Shown here: piece after piece, positions 20,354 through 28,168 of the stretch | Layout of the letters: each line of letters starts with the position of its first letter | Numbering within the stretch: position 1 is the first letter of the stretch | Assembly (NCBI GenBank): GCA_019828595.1 | Contig: JAHQRK010000050.1 | Span: 1-64,000 of the forward strand | Direction: 5' to 3' | Origin: Aphanomyces cochlioides | Lineage: Eukaryota; Oomycota; Saprolegniomycetes; Saprolegniales; Verrucalvaceae | Length of the DNA: 64,000 nt | The notes under the pieces: model-generated | What the model saw: only the letters and a program-made list of their open reading frames with translations | Database searches by the model: none | Told to the model about the DNA's origin: nothing | Program-made: the position numbers and the translations under genes

Positions 20354-20551
20354 ATGTTTAAAAAAAAAAATAAATTTTTTAATTATCAAAATCAAATAAT
20401 ATTAACAAATGGTTCTACTTTACAAATTTTATCAGTTAAATATATTAAAAATTTAGAAATAAATCAAACTTTTTTAAAAGATTTTAATAATTTTGAAAAT
20501 AAAAATATTGTTAAAGAAAATAATTTTTTAAAAAAATTAAAAAAAAATTAA
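20354..20551 (+). CDS. Candidate ribosomal protein L31 (left arm)
   Basis: This 65-residue frame is identical in both arms, which argues for a real gene at a length where chance ORFs are common. The segment Q-I-I-L-T-N-G-S-T-L-Q-I-L-S-V-K-Y resembles the beta-strand start of bL31 ('x-V-x-x-T-D-G-x-x-F-x-x-x-S'), followed by a short acidic F-x-x-D-F-N-N-F stretch. The zinc cysteines of the long bacterial form are absent, as in many organellar forms. It lies after rps13-rps11. The alternative is an unrelated conserved small ORF. Confidence 0.5.
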   Translation: MFKKKNKFFNYQNQIILTNGSTLQILSVKYIKNLEINQTFLKDFNNFENKNIVKENNFLKKLKKN

Positions 20552-20554
20552 TTT

Positions 20555-21277
20555 TTATATTTTATATCTTTTATAATATAAATTTAAATAAATAAATAAC
20601 TCAAAAATTATTAAAAATAATAAAAAAAATAAAATTTGATTATATATTTCCGAAGTTGTTAATATTACAATAAAAAAAATAAATTTAAAATAAAATAATT
20701 TTCTAAAAAAAATTAAAATATTTATATTTATTATATTATAATTTATTAAATAATAAATAATTATTGGATATAAAAAAACAATATAAATATATATATAAGA
20801 AGAAAAAATAAATAAAAAATAATTATAAAGTTTAGGTTCTAAATAAAAATTAAAAATATAATTATTAGAAAAATTTATATTAAAAAAATAAATCCATATA
20901 TTTGGAATAATTTTTATAAAAATAAAATAAAATAAAAATAAATTAAAAAATAAAAAAAAAAATAAATTTTTAATTATTTTTACATTTTCTTTTTTAAAAA
21001 ATCCTTTAGAAAAAAAATACCAAAATTGAATAAATATAAAAGGAAATAAAACATAAAAAGAAAGGAAAATTGATAAAAAAAAATTAATTAAAAAAAATTC
21101 TGTAATATCTGTATAAATAAAATATTTTAAATTAGTTAATTTAAATAAAGGTTTTATAAATAAAAAAATTATTTGATCAGAATATAAAGAACATATAAAA
21201 AATAAAAAAAAAAAAGAAAATATTAAAAGAAATATATTGTATTTTAATTCAGTAAAATGTAATTTTAAGTATGTCAT
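20555..21277 (-). CDS. tatC: Tat-type translocase subunit TatC (left arm)
   Basis: This is a membrane protein of the twin-arginine translocation type, also called mttB or ymf16 in mitochondria. The 240-residue frame is complete and identical in both arms. It shows six hydrophobic spans. The N-terminal L-K-L-H-F-T-E-L-K-Y-N matches the TatC 'H-L-x-E-L-R' motif, and F-I-Q-F-W-Y-F-F-S-K-G-F-F-K-K-E matches 'Q-x-W-x-F-x-x-P-G-L-x-x-x-E-R'. It is very F/I-rich. No tatA gene is visible in the window. Confidence 0.92.
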   Translation of the reverse strand: MTYLKLHFTELKYNIFLLIFSFFFLFFICSLYSDQIIFLFIKPLFKLTNLKYFIYTDITEFFLINFFLSIFLSFYVLFPFIFIQFWYFFSKGFFKKENVKIIKNLFFFLFFNLFLFYFIFIKIIPNIWIYFFNINFSNNYIFNFYLEPKLYNYFLFIFSSYIYIYIVFLYPIIIYYLINYNIININILIFFRKLFYFKFIFFIVILTTSEIYNQILFFLLFLIIFELFIYLNLYYKRYKI

Positions 21278-21296
21278 ATTTTATTAATTGATAAGA

Positions 21297-21382
21297 GCCT
21301 GCTTGGTGAAATTGGTAAACACGTTAGATTTAAAATCTGATCCTATTAAAAAAGGTTATTGGTTCAAGTCCAATAGTAGGTA
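21297..21382 (+). tRNA. trnL: tRNA-Leu (TAA), left arm
   Basis: Class II tRNA with anticodon loop TTTAAAA in a TTAGA/TCTGA stem and a long variable arm. Confidence 0.94.
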
Positions 21383-21400
21383 TAAATAATAAATAATATT

Positions 21401-21474
21401 ATCAAAGTAGTGGAATTGGTAAACACGTTACACTTAGGATGTAAAATTTAAGGGTTCGAATCCCTTCTTTGATA
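21401..21474 (+). tRNA. trnL: tRNA-Leu (TAG), left arm
   Basis: Anticodon loop CTTAGGA in a TTACA/TGTAA stem. Acceptor ATCAAAG/CTTTGAT. The variable arm is short for a leucine tRNA. Confidence 0.92.
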
Positions 21475-21530
21475 TTTCATTTTTATCTAATATAATATAA
21501 TATAATTAATAAAAAAATATATTAATTTAA

Positions 21531-21602
21531 AACGAGATAGAGTAATGGTTAACTTTTTAGGCTCATGACCTAAAGATGTAGGTTCGAATCCTACTCTCGT
21601 TA
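21531..21602 (+). tRNA. trnfM: Initiator tRNA-fMet (CAT), left arm
   Basis: Anticodon loop CTCATGA closed by GG/CC pairs, as in plant mitochondrial initiator tRNA, distinguishes it from the elongator at 35606 and trnI(CAT) at 16868. Confidence 0.88.
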
Positions 21603-21620
21603 ATAAATAATTCAATTTTA

Positions 21621-21991
21621 ATGATACATTTAGAAACAAAATTAAAAATAAAAGATAATACAGGAGTAAAAATTGGACAATGTATAAAAATATATAAAAA
21701 AAAAACTGGTACTATAGGGGATTTAATTTTAATATCTGTAAAAAGTTTACGTTTAAATAAAAAAAAAAAATTAAAATAAATAAGGGTGATTTATTAAAAG
21801 CTTTAATAATTCAAACAAAATATTCAGTTAAAAATACAATAGGTAATTATATTAAATTTGATAATAATTGCGCAGTAATATTAAATAATCAAAATAAACT
21901 TATGGGGACTAGAATTTTAGGACCTATAACTTCAGAATTTCGAAAAAAAAAACAATTTAAAATTTTATCTTTATCTTCATATATTTTATAA
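21621..21991 (+). CDS. rpl14: Ribosomal protein L14 (left arm, frame break)
   Basis: The right-arm copy reads through for 123 residues. This one is a single base shorter, in an A run near 21760-21772, so its frame stops early. The opening M-I-H-L-E-T-K-L-K-I-K-D-N-T-G-V-K and the closing N-K-L-M-G-T-R-I-L-G-P-I are typical of L14. It is followed two bases later by rpl5; this pair has moved out of the usual rpl16-rps14 interval. Confidence 0.93.
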
Positions 21992-21993
21992 AA

Positions 21994-22542
21994 ATGAATC
22001 ACATTAAAAAACATTTTAATCATAATGTAAATTATGATTTAATAACTAAATTAAATATCATTAATATTTTTGATATACCTAAAATAAATAAAATAATATT
22101 AAATATAGGTCTAAAAAATTCAAATATGGAAAAAAAAAAAATGACTTCTATAATTTTATTATTAAGATTAATAATAAATCAACAAGTTTTAAATACAAAA
22201 TCAAAAAAAAATAATATTATTTTAAAAATAAAAAAAGGCGATATTACTGGTTGTAAATTAACTTTAAGAAAACAAAATATGTATTTTTTTTTAGAAAAAT
22301 TAATAATTTTTATATTACCAAATATAAAAGAATTTAAAGGGTTATTAATTAATAGAAAAACTAAAAATATTTTAAATTTTAAAATTTCAAATATTTTAAA
22401 TTTCTTTGAATTAGAAAAAGAATTTTTAAAATTTCAAAATTTACCTTATATTGATATAAATTTACATACCAATAATACTAATTCATATAATCATTTTTTA
22501 ATATTATTAAATCAATTAAATATTCCAATAAAAAATAATTAG
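21994..22542 (+). CDS. rpl5: Ribosomal protein L5 (left arm)
   Basis: This 5S-rRNA-type binding protein has a complete 182-residue frame in both arms. L5 features include P-K-I-N-K-I-I-L-N-I-G, T-G-C-K-L-T-L-R-K, and the C-terminal D-I-N-L-H-T-N-N-T-N-S-Y. No 5S rRNA gene is visible. Its TAG stop overlaps the first base of trnG. Confidence 0.95.
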   Translation: MNHIKKHFNHNVNYDLITKLNIINIFDIPKINKIILNIGLKNSNMEKKKMTSIILLLRLIINQQVLNTKSKKNNIILKIKKGDITGCKLTLRKQNMYFFLEKLIIFILPNIKEFKGLLINRKTKNILNFKISNILNFFELEKEFLKFQNLPYIDINLHTNNTNSYNHFLILLNQLNIPIKNN

Positions 22543-22614
22543 CGAAAATAACTCAATTGGTAGAGTATAATCTTGCCAAGATTAAGGTCGCGGGTTCGAA
22601 TCCCGTTTTTCGCT
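22542..22614 (+). tRNA. trnG: tRNA-Gly (GCC), left arm
   Basis: Anticodon loop TTGCCAA in a TAATC/GATTA stem. The first base is shared with the rpl5 stop codon. Confidence 0.94.
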
Positions 22615-22656
22615 TATTAATATATATAATAAATATATTATTATAATCTTTTAAAA

Positions 22657-22739
22657 GAAGAAATGGCTGAGTGGTTTAAGGCGGTAGACTGTAAATCTAT
22701 TAGAATATTCTATCATAGGTTCGAATCCTATTTTCTTCA
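22657..22739 (+). tRNA. trnY: tRNA-Tyr (GTA), left arm
   Basis: Class II tRNA, anticodon loop CTGTAAA, acceptor GAAGAAA/TTTCTTC. Confidence 0.94.
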
Positions 22740-22742
22740 AAA

Positions 22743-22816
22743 TCTTCAGTAACTCAATTGGTTAGAGTGTAGAGCTGTTAACTCTAAAGTTATAGGTTCA
22801 AGTCCTATCTGAAGAG
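22743..22816 (+). tRNA. trnN: tRNA-Asn (GTT), left arm
   Basis: Anticodon loop CTGTTAA in a TAGAG/CTCTA stem, acceptor TCTTCAG/CTGAAGA. Confidence 0.94.
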
Positions 22817-22905
22817 TTTTATTTTTTTATATTATTTAAATTAAATAATATAAAAAAATAATAAATAATTTAATAAGTTTATTTAAAATTAATAATTTAA
22901 TTTAA

Positions 22906-24435
22906 ATGGCTATTGAATTATCCTATATACTTGAATCTAATATTAAAAATTTTAAAAGTGAAAAAAAATTAGAAGAAACTGGTATAGTTTTATCTATGAG
23001 TGATGGTATAGCACGTTGTTATGGGTTAACAAAAATACAAGCTGGTGAAATGGTTGAATTTAATAAAGGTAATATTAAAGGAATGGCTTTAAATTTAGAA
23101 CCGGATGTTGTAGGTGTTGTTGTTTTTAGTAATGAAAGAGAAATTCAAGAAGGTAATTTTGTAAAAAGAACAGGTTCAATTGTAAGTGTTCCTATTGGTG
23201 AAGGTTTATTAGGACGTGTTGTTGATGCTTTAGGACAACCTATTGATGGAAAAGGTCAAATTAAATCTGATAAATTAAGTAGAGTTGAAATTAAAGCTCC
23301 TGGTATTATGCCAAGACAATCTGTTAGTGAGCCTGTTCAAACAGGTTTAAAAGCTGTTGATAGTTTAATTCCTATTGGTAGAGGTCAAAGAGAATTAATA
23401 ATTGGTGATAGACAAACAGGAAAAACCTCTATTGCTATAGATACTATCATTAATCAAGTAAATGCTCATCAAACAGGTGATAAAAATAATCAATTATATT
23501 GTATTTATGTTGCTGTTGGTCAAAAAAGATCTACTGTTGCTGATTTAACTAAAACTTTAGAAGAAAAAAACGCTTTATTTTTTTCTATAGTTGTAGCTGC
23601 AACTGCTTCTGATTCAGCTCCTTTACAATTTTTAGCACCTTATACTGGATGTACTTTAGGAGAATATTTTAGAGATAATGGTCAACATGCAGTTATTTTT
23701 TATGATGATTTATCTAAACAAGCTGTAGCTTATCGCCAAATGTCTTTATTATTAAGAAGACCTCCAGGTAGAGAAGCTTATCCTGGTGATGTTTTTTATT
23801 TACACTCTAGATTATTAGAAAGAGCTGCTAAAATGAATGTAAAAATTGGTGGAGGTTCATTAACTGCATTACCAGTTATTGAAACACAAGCTGGTGACGT
23901 ATCTGCATATATTCCAACAAATGTTATTTCAATTACTGATGGTCAAATATTTTTAGAAACAGAATTATTTAATCAAGGACAAAGACCTGCAATTAGTGTA
24001 GGGTTATCAGTAAGTCGTGTAGGTTCTTCGGCTCAAATTAAAGCTATGAAACAAATTGCTGGTTCAATGAAATTAGAATTAGCACAATTTCGAGAAGTAC
24101 AAGCTTTCTCTCAATTTGGTTCTGATTTAGATGCTGCAACTCAACAACAATTACATAGAGGTGTAAGATTAACTGAAATGTTAAAACAAGGTTTAAATGT
24201 TCCTTTAAATGTTGAAGATCAAATTGTTATTATTTTCTTTGGAGTTAGAGGTTTTTTAGATAAAATTGAAGTTAGAAAAATAGCTGAGTTCGAAGAATCT
24301 TGGTTACAATTTATAAAAACTAAACATAATAATATTTTAACTGAAATTTCTACTAAAAAAATTATTAGTAAAAAATTAGAAAATCAATTAAAAGATTTAG
24401 CAATTGAATTTACAAATCAATATATAAATAATTAA
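22906..24435 (+). CDS. atp1: ATP synthase F1 subunit alpha (left arm)
   Basis: This nucleotide-binding, non-catalytic subunit of the F1 head has a complete 509-residue frame of usual length. The Walker A motif G-D-R-Q-T-G-K-T-S is near residue 170. [20 protein letters not shown] and the [14 protein letters not shown] family signature (near 365-378) are intact. Composition is less extreme than in the ribosomal genes. The right-arm copy has lost one G near 50295. Confidence 0.98.
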   Translation: MAIELSYILESNIKNFKSEKKLEETGIVLSMSDGIARCYGLTKIQAGEMVEFNKGNIKGMALNLEPDVVGVVVFSNEREIQEGNFVKRTGSIVSVPIGEGLLGRVVDALGQPIDGKGQIKSDKLSRVEIKAPGIMPRQSVSEPVQTGLKAVDSLIPIGRGQRELIIGDRQTGKTSIAIDTIINQVNAHQTGDKNNQLYCIYVAVGQKRSTVADLTKTLEEKNALFFSIVVAATASDSAPLQFLAPYTGCTLGEYFRDNGQHAVIFYDDLSKQAVAYRQMSLLLRRPPGREAYPGDVFYLHSRLLERAAKMNVKIGGGSLTALPVIETQAGDVSAYIPTNVISITDGQIFLETELFNQGQRPAISVGLSVSRVGSSAQIKAMKQIAGSMKLELAQFREVQAFSQFGSDLDAATQQQLHRGVRLTEMLKQGLNVPLNVEDQIVIIFFGVRGFLDKIEVRKIAEFEESWLQFIKTKHNNILTEISTKKIISKKLENQLKDLAIEFTNQYINN

Positions 24436-24510
24436 AAAGTTTATTATTTATTACTAGTTATTTTTATTTATATAATTATTTAATTTTTTAAATAAAAAAA
24501 AAAAAAAATA

Positions 24511-24687
24511 AATTAAGATATAATATTAAAAAATATTATAATTAATAAAAAATTGTAAATATTTACAATTTTTTTTGAGTATTTTGATAAAAAATATAAA
24601 AGTTAGATATATATATATTTTTTGTATATATATATATTTTTTTCTCGAAATTTATATAATAAAATATAAATTATTATTATAACATAC
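24511..24687 (+). repeat. rps7-nad7 cassette copy upstream of orf284 (left arm)
   Basis: In plus-strand order it holds the last codons of an rps7-like 3' end (about 24511-24530), the A/T palindrome (24547-24574), the GATAAAAAATATAAAAGTTA block, alternating AT, and TTCTCGAAATTTATATAA, ending just before the orf284 ATG. It probably supplies the leader or promoter for orf284; that is inference. Confidence 0.8.
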
Positions 24688-25542
24688 ATGGAAACCTTAT
24701 TTTCACCAGATTACTTATTACATTTAACAAATGATCAAATTAATTTTTTAGCCAACAACGTTACGTACTTTGTCGAATATAGGAAATTTTTGGATTTCTA
24801 TGGATTTGTGGAAATTATTGCGCATAGAGGTGTAAACGAAATTTCAAGGCTGCCGGATACCTACGCGCGCGATTTTATCATTTTTTTTAATAGAAATATT
24901 ATCCTTTATGAAACATTACACGGCCCTGAAATAAGAGGAATTTTGTATAAGAGCCGTTTTGCATTTGATCTATTAGTGGGTTTTAAGCCCCTAGCCAATT
25001 TTTTTTTTTTTTTAAATGGCAGTTCTTTGATTGCACACCATCAAAATTCACTTTCTTTCTTTGGTACCTTGGGCGGAAATTTTGAAGGAACAACTGTATT
25101 AACTCAAATATTAGCTAATATGGATTCGAAAGATGTAACTATTTTTAATTTTTTAAATGATAAAGTTAATCCAAATGTAATCGTTTTTTATTATAATTAT
25201 ATAAAATTGTACCAAGTGTTGCAGTCAGAGTATGCAATAATTCGAAGATTACGGAAAATAAAAGATATTATAAAAAAGGATTATAAAAAAAAACAAATTC
25301 AAGAAGATTCTTGGTTATTTGATATAAATGATTGTCTAAAAAAAATTAATTTAAAAATTAATACGCCTTATCTTCAAAAAATGAGTCATTCAAAATTGAA
25401 AAAAAAATTTAAATATATTGAAAAATCTTTTAATAATTATATTGATTATAAAATAAATATAGCTTTATGTCTAAAAAAAAAAAAGAATCAAAATAAAAAT
25501 TATTCAGAAGTTTTTGAAATTATTAAAAAATTTTATAAATAA
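24688..25542 (+). CDS. Unknown 284-residue protein (orf284, left arm)
   Basis: I do not recognise the family. Residues 1-150 have ordinary composition with codons rare elsewhere here (CTG, CCG, GCG, CGC), for example in S-R-L-P-D-T-Y-A-R-D near residue 55. Residues 190-284 are lysine-, asparagine- and isoleucine-rich like the host genes. A phenylalanine tract encoded by T15 lies near residue 108; the right copy has a run of 12, so both stay in frame. No clear membrane span apart from the F-rich stretch. A broken third copy lies at 1-661. The mixed composition and cassette suggest an acquired gene, but function is unknown. Confidence 0.6.
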   Translation: METLFSPDYLLHLTNDQINFLANNVTYFVEYRKFLDFYGFVEIIAHRGVNEISRLPDTYARDFIIFFNRNIILYETLHGPEIRGILYKSRFAFDLLVGFKPLANFFFFLNGSSLIAHHQNSLSFFGTLGGNFEGTTVLTQILANMDSKDVTIFNFLNDKVNPNVIVFYYNYIKLYQVLQSEYAIIRRLRKIKDIIKKDYKKKQIQEDSWLFDINDCLKKINLKINTPYLQKMSHSKLKKKFKYIEKSFNNYIDYKINIALCLKKKKNQNKNYSEVFEIIKKFYK

Positions 25543-25606
25543 TATAATATAAAAAAAAAATATATATATTATTATATTAATAATATATATATCCTAATAA
25601 AAAAAC

Positions 25607-26134
25607 ATGTTTTATATAATTTTAATAAAAATTTATAATATGATTTATCTTTTATATTTTAGAATATTTAATAAAGATATTGTATTATTTAACAAAGAAA
25701 TAAAATTAAAACAAATAGTAAGTTTTGACAAAAATTTTATAAAAAAAGATATTTTAGAACAACAAATTAATTTAAATGAAAATTCATTTATAGATTTTTT
25801 AAATATTTATTCCAATTATTACTATATTTTATTTGATTTAATAATAGTTATATCAATATTAATTTTTTTATATTATTTTTTTAATAATAGTAATAATAAT
25901 CCTGGTATTGATTCAGGTTATGAAAATTTATCTTTAATTGATTTAAAAATTATTATAAAAGCAAAATTTCAAATGTTTTTAGAAGATAATAGCTCTTTAA
26001 ATGATGCTCAATTAGCTATATTAAATAAAAAATTAGATGAATTGTTATATAATTTAAATTTAGGTCTATATAAAGGATCATCATTAGATTTTATTTCAAC
26101 TCAAATTAACGAAATATTTAAAAATATAATTTAA
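25607..26134 (+). CDS. Unknown membrane protein (orf175, left arm)
   Basis: The 175-residue frame is complete and identical in both arms. There is a hydrophobic N-terminus (residues 1-19) and a clear membrane span at about 70-92 (I-L-F-D-L-I-I-V-I-S-I-L-I-F-L-Y-Y-F-F), followed by N-N-N-P-G-I-D-S-G-Y-E-N and an amphipathic C-terminal helix region rich in D, E and K. The two-part layout is compatible with a divergent respiratory or ATP-synthase stator subunit, but I see no diagnostic motif. It ends 90 bases before the duplicated nad5/nad9 junction. Confidence 0.55.
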   Translation: MFYIILIKIYNMIYLLYFRIFNKDIVLFNKEIKLKQIVSFDKNFIKKDILEQQINLNENSFIDFLNIYSNYYYILFDLIIVISILIFLYYFFNNSNNNPGIDSGYENLSLIDLKIIIKAKFQMFLEDNSSLNDAQLAILNKKLDELLYNLNLGLYKGSSLDFISTQINEIFKNII

Positions 26135-26223
26135 TATTTAATTACTATTTATTTAATATTTTATAAATAATAATTCATATAATATAATATTAATATAAAT
26201 TTAGTATTTACCTATTTATAATT

Positions 26224-26410
26224 TATTTATTTTTATAAATGATAAAATAAAAAATATTTAATTATAAATATAATAAATATTATATTTTATATATATTTTA
26301 AAAAATTAATTTTAACAATATAAATAAAATAATGGAATTAGGTTAAAAAATAATTAATTATTGGAAGTATTTTTAATAAATATTGACCATAATTTTTCTT
26401 TAAAGATTTA
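26224..26410 (+). repeat. Copy of the nad5 3' end joined to an inverted nad9 5' end (left arm)
   Basis: These bases match 41328-41511 almost throughout: the last codons and stop of nad5, about 110 bases of spacer, then the reverse complement of the first twenty or so codons of nad9. It is therefore a second copy of the junction at the edge of the right IR arm, in the same orientation, 15.1 kb away. Confidence 0.8.
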
Positions 26411-26465
26411 TTTTTAGTTTTTTTTATTCTAATAAAATAAAATTATAAAAATAAAAAGTGGTTGA

Positions 26466-26541
26466 GGATTTACTTCATTCAATTAATAGAGCGTGGGACA
26501 AACAATCTCTTAAAGTTATAAGTGCAAGTCCTATTCATTAT
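26466..26541 (+). pseudogene. Degenerate tRNA-Met copy (left arm)
   Basis: It aligns with the elongator trnM at 35606-35678 (shared TTCAATT.A.TAGAGCGTGGGA, then AAAGTTATA.GT.CAAGTCCTAT). The anticodon loop and both halves of its stem have decayed, and the acceptor no longer pairs. Confidence 0.7.
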
Positions 26542-26558
26542 TATTTTTTTTATAAATA

Positions 26559-26665
26559 AGGGAAGTAGCATTAGTTTTTAGAATGGAAAATTAAAAGTTT
26601 GAGTTGCCTTTTTATCTTTTTTATATAAAGAAAAATAAACTTAATAATACAATATAAATAAATTT
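26559..26665 (+). pseudogene. Degenerate tRNA-Pro and nad11-leader copy (left arm)
   Basis: GGAAGTAGCAT.AGTTT near 26571 resembles the 5' half of trnP at 35692. After a poorly matched interval, 26622-26665 resembles the trnW-nad11 leader at 35845-35885 (AAGAAAAATAAA.TTAATAATACAA). Together with the trnM remnant this is a decayed copy of the trnM-trnP-trnW-nad11 upstream region, with trnW lost. Confidence 0.55.
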
Positions 26666-26672
26666 CTTTTTT

Positions 26673-26706
26673 GATATAAAATAATCATAAATTATTATTT
26701 TATATC
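26673..26706. other. 13-bp perfect hairpin (left arm)
   Basis: Bases 26673-26685 and 26694-26706 (GATATAAAATAAT and its complement) pair exactly around an 8-base loop. It follows the decayed tRNA block. Function unknown. Confidence 0.45.
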
Positions 26707-27125
26707 AGAACAGATATTTGTTTGAAATACAAAAGAATTTTTTGTCTTATTTATATATAAAATTTTTGATTATTTTTCTTTTTTTTCACTTCCTAATAAG
26801 AAGCTTACATTTTTGTAATTAAATAAAAGTTTAAATTCAGCTTTTTTTGTATTTATTTTGATAATTAAATATTATTTATTTATTTATAAAATATTTAAAT
26901 CTTAATTCCCTTGTTGAAAAAGTATTTAGATAAATTTTTTTTTTATACATGCTTTTGAAATAATTGCAGATTTTATAAATTTTTTTAAATATAATATAAA
27001 TATTTGATTTAATAAAATAAAAAATAATATAAAATTTTAATGTTATATATTATTTTTTATTTTATTAAATTTTATAATAATAATATATAAATAACATAAA
27101 TATTATTTATTTTATATTTTTATAA
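26707..27125. other. Non-coding stretch beyond rrnL 3' end, with a 23-bp hairpin (left arm)
   Basis: No gene is visible here. The only strong structure is a perfect inverted repeat: 27009-27031 pairs with 27046-27068 around a 14-base loop. It lies about 60-120 bases beyond the rrnL 3' end on rrnL's transcribed strand, so it could end or process the rRNA transcript. The same stem is kept in the right arm (46329-46351 with 46366-46388). Confidence 0.5.
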
Positions 27126-27416
27126 TAAAAATAATTAGTATGAATAAGCTGAATATTTTACAATACTTACACTTTTCACCTATTATGTTTTAGTCTAAAA
27201 CAATTTCAAAAAAAAGTTTTAAGAAAGGTTTCTTGCTTAGATGCTTTCAGCAATTATCCTATATAAATTTAGCTACTCGGCGATGCCCCATTAGAACAAC
27301 CGATACACCAGTGATTTACCCTCTTCGGTCCTCTCGTACTAGAATTAGATTCTTTCATTTTTTTATTTATCTATAGAAGATAGGATCCAAACTGTCTCAC
27401 GACGTTCTAAACCCAA

Positions 27417-27456
<40 letters not shown>

Positions 27457-27534
27457 AACCTTCTTCAGCTCCAGGATGTGATGAGTCGACATCGAGGTGC
27501 CAAACGACTCCGTCGATAGGAGCTCTTAGGAGTC

Positions 27535-27577
<43 letters not shown>

Positions 27578-28012
27578 AATCTTTCCACAAAGAATTATCG
27601 GATCACTATGACCGACTTTCGTCCCTGTTTGATATGTCTATCTTACAGTCAAGCAAGCTTATACCATTACATTCCACAATTGATATTTTTCCAATTTGAG
27701 CTTACCTTTGTACACCTCCGTTACTCTTTGGGAGGTGACCGCCCCAGTCAAACTACCAACCATACACGGTCTATTTCATAAGAAATATTAGTTATTTATA
27801 ATAATAAGAGTGGTATTTCAAAGAAATCTAAACAATTCACTAGCATGAAGGTTTAAGATTACCACTTATTCTACACATATTTTATAAAATAACAATATAA
27901 AGATGTAGTAAAGGTTCACGGGGTCTTTCCGTCTAACTATAGAGAATCCGCATCTTCACGGATAATTCAAATTCACTGAGTTTATGTTGGAGACAGCGGG
28001 GATGTCGTTACA

Positions 28013-28069
<57 letters not shown>

Positions 28070-28127
28070 GAGTTACGGCCGCCGTTTACTGGGACTTTTA
28101 TTCAATGCGCAAACATCTCCTATTAAT

Positions 28128-28168
<41 letters not shown>

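Noticed and set aside
26707..27008. Possible 5S rRNA or extra tRNA beyond rrnL
   Set aside because: I could not find a cloverleaf or the 5S core pairings; the stretch is AT-rich with no conserved landmark.
27569..27781. 70-codon ORF, mirrored at 45616-45828
   Set aside because: It lies in the most conserved part of rrnL; the apparent conservation is that of the rRNA.
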